A DNA stretch of 64,000 nucleotides from Rhodopseudomonas palustris (GTDB lineage: Bacteria > Pseudomonadota > Alphaproteobacteria > Rhizobiales > Xanthobacteraceae): NCBI RefSeq assembly GCF_003031265.1, contig NZ_CP019966.1, positions 2,046,001 through 2,110,000 on the forward strand. The letters are read 5' to 3'. Positions within the stretch are counted from its first letter, which is position 1, and every line of letters starts with the position of its first letter. This document shows, one piece after another, positions 18,558-26,070 of this stretch. The notes beneath the pieces are model-generated. The model did not search any database and was not told the DNA's origin. It saw only the letters and a program-made list of their open reading frames with translations. A program made the translations under genes and the position numbers.

Positions 18558-19814
18558 ATGATGACCACGTTCGACCATGCTCCCGAGACCAAGGCCGGCT
18601 TTGCCGGCGACGACGCGCAGCAGGTGTTCGATGCCTTGATGCGCGCGTTCGAGGACTACAAGGCCGAGAACGACGCGCGGCTGAAGGCGATCGAGACCGG
18701 CAAGGGCGACGTGCTGGCCGAGGAGAAGCTGGCGCGGATCGATGCCGCACTGGATCACCAGCAGCGCCGGCTCGACGAACTCGCCCTGAAGGCGGCGCGG
18801 CCGCAGCTCGCGGCGGAGCGGCCGCAGCCGGCCGCCGATCAGCGCGAGCACAAGAGCGCGTTCGAGGCTTATGTGCGCACCGGCGAGGCCGCCAGCCTGC
18901 GCCGGCTGGAGACCAAGGCGCTGTCGGCGGGCTCCGCGCCCGACGGCGGCTATCTGGTGCCGACCGAGCTCGAGCAGTCGATCAGTTCGCGGCTCGCCGC
19001 GATCTCGCCGATCCGCTCGCTGTCGACCGTGCGCGAGATCTCCGGCGGCGTGTACAAGAAGCCGTTCGTCACCGCCGGGCCTGCGACCGGCTGGGTCGGC
19101 GAGGGCGACGCCCGGCCGCAGACCAATGCGCCGTCGCTGGATGCGCTGTCGTTTCCGGCGATGGAGCTGTACGCGATGCCGGCCGCGACCGCGACGCTGC
19201 TCGACGACTCTGCAGTGAACATCGACGACTGGCTGGCCGGCGAGATCGACCAGGCGTTCGCCGAACAGGAGGGCATCGCCTTCGTGTCCGGCGACGGCGT
19301 CAGTAAGCCGAAGGGCTTCCTCGCCGTGCCGACCGCGGCCAACAGCGCCTGGAGCTGGGGCAAGCTCGGCACCATCTCGACCGGCGCCGCCGGCGCGTTC
19401 GCCGCCACCGCGCCCGGCGACGTGCTGATCGACGTGATCTACGCGCTGCGGCCGGGCTATCGCCAGAACGCCAGCTTCGTGATGAACCGGCGGACACAAG
19501 CCGCGATCCGCAAGTTCAAGGATTCCTCCGGCGCCTATCTGTGGCAGCCGCCGGTCACCGCCGGCGGCCGCGCCAGCCTCGCCGGCTTCCCGCTTGCGGA
19601 TGCCGAGGACATGCCGGACATCGCGGCGAATTCGCTGTCGATCGCGTTCGGCGACTTCCGCCGCGGCTATCTGATCGTCGACCGCCAGGGCGTGCGCGTG
19701 CTGCGCGATCCGTATTCGTCGAAGCCCTACGTGCTGTTCTACACCACCAAGCGCGTCGGCGGCGGCGTCCAGGATTTCGACGCCATCAAGCTGGTGAAAT
19801 TCGCGGCGAGCTGA
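18558..19814 (+). CDS. GTA major capsid protein (gp5), HK97 family
   Basis: 418 residues. An N-terminal coiled-coil scaffold (delta domain, about residues 20-110) would be removed by the protease. The mature part begins near KALSAGSAPDGGYLVPTE, a hallmark of HK97 capsids, followed by the E-loop and A/P domains. The C-terminus (DRQGVRVLRDPYSSKPYV) is duplicated twice downstream at 20662-20830 and 20990-21221. The intact gene here has a start and stop and shows no damage. Confidence 0.95.
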   Translation: MMTTFDHAPETKAGFAGDDAQQVFDALMRAFEDYKAENDARLKAIETGKGDVLAEEKLARIDAALDHQQRRLDELALKAARPQLAAERPQPAADQREHKSAFEAYVRTGEAASLRRLETKALSAGSAPDGGYLVPTELEQSISSRLAAISPIRSLSTVREISGGVYKKPFVTAGPATGWVGEGDARPQTNAPSLDALSFPAMELYAMPAATATLLDDSAVNIDDWLAGEIDQAFAEQEGIAFVSGDGVSKPKGFLAVPTAANSAWSWGKLGTISTGAAGAFAATAPGDVLIDVIYALRPGYRQNASFVMNRRTQAAIRKFKDSSGAYLWQPPVTAGGRASLAGFPLADAEDMPDIAANSLSIAFGDFRRGYLIVDRQGVRVLRDPYSSKPYVLFYTTKRVGGGVQDFDAIKLVKFAAS

Positions 19815-19830
19815 AGCTCAGCGCCGGTTC

Positions 19831-19872
19831 TCCCTCTCCCGCCTGCGGGAGAGGGCCGGGGTGAGGGCGCGC
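19831..19872. repeat. Palindromic repeat after capsid gene, copy 1
   Basis: A CTCTCCC..GGGAGAG hairpin with a flanking GGCCGGGGTGAGGGC tail lies directly after the capsid stop. The same element follows the capsid 3' fragment at 20830, so the duplication included it. Between here and 20122 I see no gene. Confidence 0.6.
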
Positions 19873-20122
19873 CGCGCGCGGGGCTGTCGCTGGACGGTGG
19901 GGTCAGGTGGCAGCGCTGCAGCCCAGGCGCCGGTTGGCTGTCGATCTACTGCCTGAGATCCAGCAGCTGCTGCCGGCACCCACCCCGAGGCAAATCGTTG
20001 ATCCAGATTAACGATTGGTCATGGCTCTTGTGTAAGAGTTCGGCTTCTCATAAATGCGTTACCTGCGAACATGTTGCATGTTTGGCCGTTTTGTGAACGA
20101 ATTGGCGGACTCTAACGGGGGT

Positions 20123-20446
20123 ATGACGATGAAATATCCGCTGGAGTGCATCGCGCACGGTTCGGGTAACGACTGGCAAGCGATTTGTCTCGATCTCGAT
20201 ATCGCCGTTCAGGCAAATTCCCTTCATGACGTAACCCGCATTCTTCAAGAGGCTGTGCAGTCGTATGTCGACGACGCGATGGCACAGGACGAGGCAACCC
20301 GTGACGCCATGCTGTCGCGCAGCGCACCGCTGCGCGTGAGGGCAGCGTGGGCCGTCAGGTTGTTCATGGCGACGCTGTTCGGGCGTCGGCTTGATCGGAA
20401 TGGCCGGGATACCACGCTCGGGTTTCCGGTCGAGTGCCCCGCTTAA
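20123..20446 (+). CDS. HicB-like antitoxin
   Basis: A 107-residue protein whose first 55 residues have the HicB partial RNase-H-like fold: YPLECIAHG..NDWQAICLDLDIAVQANSLHDVTRILQEAV. No clear ribbon-helix-helix domain follows, so the antitoxin may not bind DNA itself. ATG 20123 follows a G-rich Shine-Dalgarno. Its 3' end overlaps the GTG start of the HicA gene. Lies between the capsid gene and the first capsid 3' duplicate, as cargo inside the GTA cluster. Confidence 0.7.
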   Translation: MTMKYPLECIAHGSGNDWQAICLDLDIAVQANSLHDVTRILQEAVQSYVDDAMAQDEATRDAMLSRSAPLRVRAAWAVRLFMATLFGRRLDRNGRDTTLGFPVECPA

Positions 20447-20661
20447 AATGCACATTCCGCGATTTCATTGAAATCCTCGAGCGGGCCAAGTTCAGTGTGA
20501 CGCGCATTGAAGCGTCGCACAGACGATACGTCGGCACCGTCGATGGCAAGATCAAGAACGTGACGGTGGCATTCCACAATATCAACGACGAGATCAAGCC
20601 GGATACCCTGGCGTCGATGATCCGCCAGTCCGGGCTGCCGAAGCACCTGTTTCGCAAGTAA
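20434..20661 (+). CDS. HicA-like mRNA interferase toxin
   Basis: 75 residues with the HicA double-stranded RNA-binding-like fold: FRDFIEILERAKFSVTRIEASHRRYVG, with the catalytic His in SHRRY, and a C-terminal TLASMIRQSGL helix. It starts with GTG inside the end of hicB. Antitoxin-first order is less common than toxin-first but known. Eleven bases after its stop the capsid 3' duplicate begins. The HicA call is firmer than the HicB call. Confidence 0.78.
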   Translation: MPRLKCTFRDFIEILERAKFSVTRIEASHRRYVGTVDGKIKNVTVAFHNINDEIKPDTLASMIRQSGLPKHLFRK

Positions 20662-20888
20662 TCACTTCGGTGCCCGCCGCGGCACTCTGATCATCGATCG
20701 CCAGGGCGTGCGCGTGCTGCGCGATCCGTATTCGTCGAAGCCCTACGTGCTGTTCTACACCACCAAGCGCGTCGGCGGCGGCGTCCAGGATTTCGACGCC
20801 ATCAAGCTGGTGAAGTTCGCGGCGAGCTGAGGCGCAGCGCCAGTTCTCCCTCTCCCGCCTGCGGGAGAGGGCCGGGGTGAGGGCGACC
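20662..20888 (+). repeat. Capsid 3'-end duplicate B with its palindromic repeat
   Basis: From about 20673 the sequence is nearly identical to 19658-19872: the last 50 or so capsid codons (IIDRQGVRVLRDPYSSKP...), the stop, and the palindromic repeat. Only a few bases differ in 160, so the copy is recent or kept identical by recombination. It has no start codon or upstream capsid sequence and is not a gene. Confidence 0.9.
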
Positions 20889-20989
20889 CGAGCACGGCGT
20901 CGCCATCGGACGGTGGGCTTAGGGCCGTAGGGTGGGTTAGGCGCGTAGCGCCGTAACCCACCGAGCACCTGCATACGAGTGCCTAAGTA

Positions 20990-21221
20990 TCACAGCCGCT
21001 GTCGAGAGCGTGCCCCGCATCCCGGCGAATGCACTTGCGATCACGTTGGCAACTGTCGCCGCGGCGCTCTGATCGTCGATCGCCAGGGCGTGCGCATGCT
21101 GCGCGACCCTTATTCCGCCGAGCCTTACGTGCTGTTCTATAACACCAAGCGCGTCGGCAGCGGTGTCCAGGACTTCGACGCCATCAAGCTGGCGAAGTTC
21201 GCGGCGGGGAGGCGCAGCGGA
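20990..21221 (+). repeat. Capsid 3'-end duplicate C, diverged
   Basis: Homology to capsid extends further upstream than in copy B, from about 20990 (matching capsid bases near 19600), with a 1-base deletion that breaks the frame. From 21056 it reads IVDRQGVRMLRDPYSAEPYV, with many silent and some amino-acid changes. The capsid stop is lost. It is an older or separately acquired copy than B. A GGTGGGTTA..TAACCCACC palindrome (about 20931-20962) lies between B and C. Confidence 0.85.
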
Positions 21222-21258
21222 TGGTCGGGCTGGACGATCGCCGATTCGATATCGTTAT

Positions 21259-21918
21259 ATGGCGAATAGCGAGCCAAGAATTGCAAAGAACCTCGTTTGG
21301 GATGGCGGTATGCTCTTTGAATCGATCGTAGATTGGGCTTTGAGAATCGCTGGAGTGATCGGCCTTTTTTCTCTGGCGTTGGCGTTTCTCGGGAAGCTCA
21401 TATCGAAATACTACGCTGACAGCATGCTGGAGAAGAGAAAAGCGGAGCTGCAGAAGGAGCTTGAACGTCACAAAGCCGAGCTTGGTGTTGAGACCGAGAA
21501 GCTCAAGGGAGAATTGTCCAAGGAAACCGAAAGCCACAAATTAAGGCTGAAGAAGCAAGAGATACTGTTCCTGAAGAAAATCGAGGCGACTACAGCTTTC
21601 ATCAATCTGCGCCAGCAGATCGAGCCGACATACTCTCATCCAGAGATGGAGTGGGACGATGCCTGCGAGGAAGTCGCGCGCAACATGTTTCAGATCGAGA
21701 ATTCAATACGGGACTATCTTTCGGTCTATGGAGCGGTAGTGACCAAGGATAGTAGAGAGCGGATCGCTAAAATCAAAATTCTCGCATCGCATAACAAATT
21801 CGACTCTTTAGAGACGCTTGATGAACCGATTTCGGAAGAGGCGAGCGCGGCTGGCGGCGAGATCATTGAAGTGCTGCGCCACATCGAAGAGGACCTGATC
21901 GCTGAACTGCAGGACTAA
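21259..21918 (+). CDS. Membrane-anchored coiled-coil protein, candidate partner of the helicase
   Basis: 219 residues. One TM helix (about residues 22-45, WALRIAGVIGLFSLALAFLG) is followed by a long Lys/Glu-rich coiled coil (about residues 50-105) and a helical C-terminal domain. The ATG at 21259 was chosen because upstream codons belong to the capsid remnant. The gene is clearly less GC-rich than its GTA neighbours, as is the helicase gene 200 bp downstream on the same strand, which points to joint acquisition. No known domain is recognised; a membrane sensor or effector role is inference. Confidence 0.65.
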   Translation: MANSEPRIAKNLVWDGGMLFESIVDWALRIAGVIGLFSLALAFLGKLISKYYADSMLEKRKAELQKELERHKAELGVETEKLKGELSKETESHKLRLKKQEILFLKKIEATTAFINLRQQIEPTYSHPEMEWDDACEEVARNMFQIENSIRDYLSVYGAVVTKDSRERIAKIKILASHNKFDSLETLDEPISEEASAAGGEIIEVLRHIEEDLIAELQD

Positions 21919-22087
21919 TCACCAGATTATTTGTGGTTTGTAGCGTCAACAGCTCGAACTAACGTTTCATTTTGTTGGTTGTCATACGGAATCTCTCGTG
22001 CATGTGACTCTACGGCTTGGATGGCATCGGAGTTTTGGAGAACGCAGACCAATTTCTGATTGCATTGGCTGAAATAGTGCGTCTCAA

Positions 22088-22102
22088 TGGTTGTAACAAC
22101 CA
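22088..22102. promoter_or_regulatory. Perfect palindrome before the helicase gene
   Basis: TGGTTGT-A-ACAACCA, 7-bp arms around one base, centred 26 bp before the helicase ATG. A half-site TTGGTTGT also occurs at about 21975. The position fits an operator. No DNA-binding regulator is encoded in this cargo, except possibly the HicB-like protein. Confidence 0.45.
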
Positions 22103-22120
22103 AAAGGGACCCGGATTCGT

Positions 22121-24691
22121 ATGTTCGATTTCAACCAACTCAATCGGCCATCCGCTGCAAATCGTCCAATAGATCCAATTGAACTCTTCCGGAGTGTTCC
22201 GGCCTTAGTCCAGACCCCGAACGATTTATGGCAGGGGCAATCAAAAGCACTTGAAGATTGGCACGCAAAGCGCAGCCAGCGCGATGTCTTGATATCCCTT
22301 CACACCGGGGCCGGAAAATCGATCGTTGGGCTTCTTGTCGCGCAGAGCCTTGTTAATGAAGGTATTCCGAGGGTCCTGTATCTTTGCGCAACAAATGATC
22401 TTGTGAATCAAACCGCAAGAGAAATCGATAACAAGTTAGGATTCAGTTATTGTTCTAGAACGGAAGGTTCGTTCTCGAACGAGATCTATCAAACAGGCCA
22501 AGGGCTGTGCCTCACAAATTACAATGCGTTGTTTAACAGCCGCACAGTGTTCATCAAGGATCTAAGGCCTGGGGCTATCATCTTTGATGATGCGCATGTC
22601 GCCGAGAAGGTAATTCGTGATTCGTACACTCTCGTCATTCGTCGCGATAAACATGTCGGTGTCTACAATAAGATAGTTGCGCTACTTCTGCCGCACTACG
22701 CGACTCTAAGTCGATCTGACTACTTTCAGAACATTCTTAAGGGGACGTCGACCTACAGAATTTCAGCTGTACCGCCAAGCGCCACGATTGCGCTAAGTCG
22801 CAATGCGGCTCTGCTGGACCTTCTGAAAGAAGCCGAGCGCTCCGATCGGAGTGTTGGGTTTCCGTTGGGTCATCTGGCCGATGCGTTGGATCGTTGTACA
22901 ATTCTCGTTTCCAAGGACGCTATTGAAATCTGTCCTGCCTTCTTGCCTACGCGCCGTCTATCTCACCTTTCCGATCCTGAAATCAGGCGAGTATATCTCT
23001 CCGCTACGTTGACCAGTGAGGTTGACTTCTGCAGAGCGTTCGGTCGCAAGCCTTCCGTGAGAATAGAGCCGGTCAGCGATGCAGGTGTTGGCGAGCGCCT
23101 AATTATAATGGCCGATCGGAAGAAGTTGAGCCATAATGGAGCGAGGCCGGTCAGTGATGAGGTCATCGCCAGTATCCTTTCAAAGGCAAACAAGCTGCTT
23201 ATTTCTACGCCGTCTTATCCGGCGGCAAGTAAGTATAAGGCGCTGGTTGCGCCTCCAGCGGTATCCGAATTCAGTCAGAAGCTTGATCAATTCCGTGCCT
23301 CACAAACGCCCTGTGTGTTCATCCTTGTTGGGAGGGTGGATGGCATCGATCTGCCGCACACAACTTGTCGTTTAATGCTTGCAGATGGTCTTCCGACTGG
23401 GTTCTCTCTGCTTGAGAACTATTTGTACGATTCTCTCGAAATGAGAAATTCTTATGCCGCGAAACTAGCTAATAGAATAACTCAAATGTTTGGCCGAACC
23501 AACCGCGGTAGGAATGATTATTCTGTTATATTTGTTTCCGATGAGAGATTTATAAGTTGGCTGTCAACGCCGCGAAATACGGCGCTTCTCCCTGAGCTAC
23601 TAAGGAAGCAGCTTCTGCTTGGAAAATCACTGGTTGAGCAGTTTAAGATTAATGATGTGAATGCGTTTCCGGGGCTTGCCAGTCAGGTAGTTAATCGCGA
23701 TTCGGGGTGGATGAGGTATTACCAAGACTCGGTTTCTGGAGGTGACATAGGTGTAGACGAGAAGAGGCAGGCTGCAGAGAATGATGCACTGCTCACCGAG
23801 GCGGCTCTTGCTGAATGTGAATTCGCTGGACACATGTGGGATGGCAATCCTGCAATGGCGCGCGAAGCGCTAGGGAGGGTTGTCGATAAAGTGGTGGTAG
23901 CCGATCGGAGATTGGCGGGGTGGTACAATATTCAATTGGGGCATGCCTTCGAGTTGGAGGGGGACGCGGAGGCAGCTGCAAAACAGTATTCGCAGGGGCG
24001 TTCTCGTATCGCCACGCTCTTGGCTCTCCCGTTTCCGGCGGGCTCTGTGTCAGCAAGTGCCGCTGTCGTCCCAAAGAATCGGCTTCACAAGAAGCTGCTT
24101 GAGATATTTGCTAACGACGTTAGGCACCAGAATGACATGATTAATCGTTACGAGCGAACAATTATGCCGTTGTTTGACTCGTCTGAGACGAGTAGCGCTC
24201 ATGAAGAGGCTATGCGTGCATTTGGTGAAGCTCTCGGGTTTGAGGCGACCCGTCCGGAGCAGGAGGGGGATAGTGGAAGCACGCTCGACGTTCTTTGGGA
24301 AAGCGATGAGTTGAAGCGGTCGATTTTACTTGAGCTCAAGACTAAGAAAGGTACGAACAGTGTAATAAATCTCGATGATGTTGGTCAGGCATTCAATCAT
24401 ATGGAGTGGAATAGGGGCCGAAGTAGCCAAGCCTTCGGTATTATCCTTGTAGGCCTCACCGGAAAACGGTCTCCAGAGGCGGCGCCGTCGGACGAGATGT
24501 GGATCTCGACGCTTGCGTCTTTCAGGCACTTATACGACGATTTCTTGCAGATGCTCCTTGCAACGCAAAGATTGCCCCCAAATCAGCGATATACGGAGAT
24601 TGAGGCTGTCTCAGGACGAGCGGAATGGCAACCGAGCGCGATCTTCGAGCGATTGAAGGGGCTTAGGATATCCGAATTACCTGTCGGATGA
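22121..24691 (+). CDS. DEAD/DEAH-type helicase with C-terminal PD-(D/E)xK-like domain, candidate defence protein
   Basis: 856 residues. An SF2 helicase occupies about residues 35-480: a Q-rich entry (WQGQSKALEDWH), Walker A HTGAGKS (about 62), DDAH in the Walker B position (about 153), a YLSATLT motif III-like segment (about 293) and motif VI QMFGRTNRGR (about 460). Residues about 600-640 look TPR-like. The C-terminal part has LDVLWESDELKRSILLELKTK, the D-x(n)-ExK pattern of PD-(D/E)xK nucleases. Codon use is AT-richer than GTA genes, which indicates transfer. The architecture fits antiphage or restriction-type systems; I cannot assign it to a named one. Confidence 0.8.
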   Translation: MFDFNQLNRPSAANRPIDPIELFRSVPALVQTPNDLWQGQSKALEDWHAKRSQRDVLISLHTGAGKSIVGLLVAQSLVNEGIPRVLYLCATNDLVNQTAREIDNKLGFSYCSRTEGSFSNEIYQTGQGLCLTNYNALFNSRTVFIKDLRPGAIIFDDAHVAEKVIRDSYTLVIRRDKHVGVYNKIVALLLPHYATLSRSDYFQNILKGTSTYRISAVPPSATIALSRNAALLDLLKEAERSDRSVGFPLGHLADALDRCTILVSKDAIEICPAFLPTRRLSHLSDPEIRRVYLSATLTSEVDFCRAFGRKPSVRIEPVSDAGVGERLIIMADRKKLSHNGARPVSDEVIASILSKANKLLISTPSYPAASKYKALVAPPAVSEFSQKLDQFRASQTPCVFILVGRVDGIDLPHTTCRLMLADGLPTGFSLLENYLYDSLEMRNSYAAKLANRITQMFGRTNRGRNDYSVIFVSDERFISWLSTPRNTALLPELLRKQLLLGKSLVEQFKINDVNAFPGLASQVVNRDSGWMRYYQDSVSGGDIGVDEKRQAAENDALLTEAALAECEFAGHMWDGNPAMAREALGRVVDKVVVADRRLAGWYNIQLGHAFELEGDAEAAAKQYSQGRSRIATLLALPFPAGSVSASAAVVPKNRLHKKLLEIFANDVRHQNDMINRYERTIMPLFDSSETSSAHEEAMRAFGEALGFEATRPEQEGDSGSTLDVLWESDELKRSILLELKTKKGTNSVINLDDVGQAFNHMEWNRGRSSQAFGIILVGLTGKRSPEAAPSDEMWISTLASFRHLYDDFLQMLLATQRLPPNQRYTEIEAVSGRAEWQPSAIFERLKGLRISELPVG

Positions 24692-25008
24692 TGACAGTTT
24701 GTTCTGTTGTCTTCGTTGCTTACTCGCGCTTAGGTGGGCGATCGATCCGCGTCCGCGAACGAGCAATTCGTTGTGAAAGGCGTTGAGGCGTTGATGCGTT
24801 GGGCGCACACCTGGTCGGGCTACTCGCCGCACTCCCTGCAGAACGCTAGGTAACCCTCGATCGAGCCGGCGAGCGCGTTCTTCATTACAGCGACGGACTT
24901 GCGCTGCGGTCGCCTCGGTGGCGGTGCGGCTGGCTGCAGCATGGCAGCGCTTTCGGGCCGCGGCAACTGGTGCGCTCACTGCTCCGCCGGTCGGCGCTGC
25001 AAGGCGTG

Positions 25009-25036
25009 GATGCCCGGCACAAGGCCGGGCATGACG
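25009..25036. repeat. Dispersed GCCCGGC palindrome
   Basis: Same hairpin as at 119-147 (GATGCCCGGCACAAGGCCGGGCAT). It is the only recognisable item in the gap 24692-25113. The rest of that gap shows no supported gene on either strand. Confidence 0.6.
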
Positions 25037-25113
25037 CCAGAGCTGCTGATAGCAGGAATGCATGACCGCTGGCTCGGCCGCGTGAACGAACCCAACCGGT
25101 AGGGAGCTCTCTC

Positions 25114-26070
25114 ATGTCCGACGATCCTCCGCCGCCCCGCTATTTGCCGCGCGGGCTGACGCCCGAGGCGGTCGCGGAGCTGAAGCGGCTGTACGAAAAG
25201 ACCGACGAGCCGCTGACCGCGGTGGCGGCGCAGTTCGAGATCTGTCGGCACACGCTGCGCAAGGTGGCGGAGGCCGAGGGCTGGACGCCGCGGCTGGAGC
25301 GCCCCCGGGTCGGGCCGCGGCCGCCGCTGCCGGTCCGCCAGGCGCGCGGGTTTTCGCAGCAGGCGCTCGACGATCTGCGGCGGCGCTACGTCGAGACCGA
25401 AGAGCCGGTGCAGCGCATCGCCGAGGACTACCACATTCATCGCAACACGCTGGAGCGGCTGGCGATGCAGGAGCGGTGGCCACGCCGCAAGGATCGGCCG
25501 CCGCGCGACATGCCGGTGCTGCTGCAGATCAATCGCGAAGCGACCGCGGCGCTGCAGCAGGCCCGGGCGATCGCCGCCGGCGCGCCGCTGCCGGGGGTGC
25601 CGCCGCCCGTGGTGGACACGAAGGCCGCGGTCGATACGGAGGCGGCGGCGCCTGCGCCCGAGAGCGAGGCCGAGATCGCGCCTGGGCCCGAGGCATCGGC
25701 TGAAACGTCGGCAGACCAAGCGTCGCCCGAAGCGGCGCTGTCGTTGGCGCGGCGGCTGGAGCGCGCGGTCGAGACTCAGCTTCGCAAGGTCGAAAACCTG
25801 CGCGAGGACACCACGCTCGGCAGCCACCGCGCGGTCGAGGCCGAGCGGATCGCCCGCACGCTGGCGGCGCTGACGCAGACGCTGTTCAAGGTCCGCCAGC
25901 TTCGCGATCCCGAACGCGCGCTCAGCGCCGCCGATGACGAGATGCCCGCCGATGCCGATGGATTCCGTCTGGAGCTTGCGCGCCGCATTGAGACGTTTGT
26001 CGGCGGCGGGACTGACGGAGCGCTTCCTGCGCCAGGCCAGCCTGCGGACGCTGGGCCGGCTGCAGGATGA
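25114..26070 (+). CDS. GTA small terminase/DNA-recognition subunit (gp1/TerS-like)
   Basis: 318 residues. Two helix-turn-helix-like repeats occur at about 15-55 (LTPEAVAELKRLYEKTDEPL..VAAQFEICRHTLRKVAEAEGW) and 85-125 (SQQALDDLRRRYVETEEPVQRIAEDYHIHRNTLERLAMQERW). A Pro/Ala/Glu-rich linker and a helical region follow. Placement directly before, and overlapping, the large terminase supports TerS. RcGTA TerS is shorter, so the duplicated HTH and linker are notable. The strong ribosome-binding site (GGGAGCT) supports the ATG. Confidence 0.75.
   Translation: MSDDPPPPRYLPRGLTPEAVAELKRLYEKTDEPLTAVAAQFEICRHTLRKVAEAEGWTPRLERPRVGPRPPLPVRQARGFSQQALDDLRRRYVETEEPVQRIAEDYHIHRNTLERLAMQERWPRRKDRPPRDMPVLLQINREATAALQQARAIAAGAPLPGVPPPVVDTKAAVDTEAAAPAPESEAEIAPGPEASAETSADQASPEAALSLARRLERAVETQLRKVENLREDTTLGSHRAVEAERIARTLAALTQTLFKVRQLRDPERALSAADDEMPADADGFRLELARRIETFVGGGTDGALPAPGQPADAGPAAG

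Noticed and set aside
20662..21221. Site-specific attachment sites at the capsid 3' end
   Set aside because: The two copies begin at different capsid positions and no integrase is encoded in the window, so a fixed crossover site is not supported.
20662..21269. Capsid fragments as separate genes or alternative capsid proteins
   Set aside because: Copy B has no start and only the last 50 or so codons; copy C has a frame-breaking deletion and no stop of its own.
21259..24691. Assignment to Hachiman (HamA/HamB)
   Set aside because: A helicase with a small partner fits loosely, but the partner is a TM coiled-coil protein, unlike the HamA nuclease family, and the helicase carries its own nuclease-like tail.
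24692..25113. Gene in the gap between helicase and TerS
   Set aside because: Frames on both strands overlap the palindromic repeat, lack ribosome-binding sites and have shadow-like composition.
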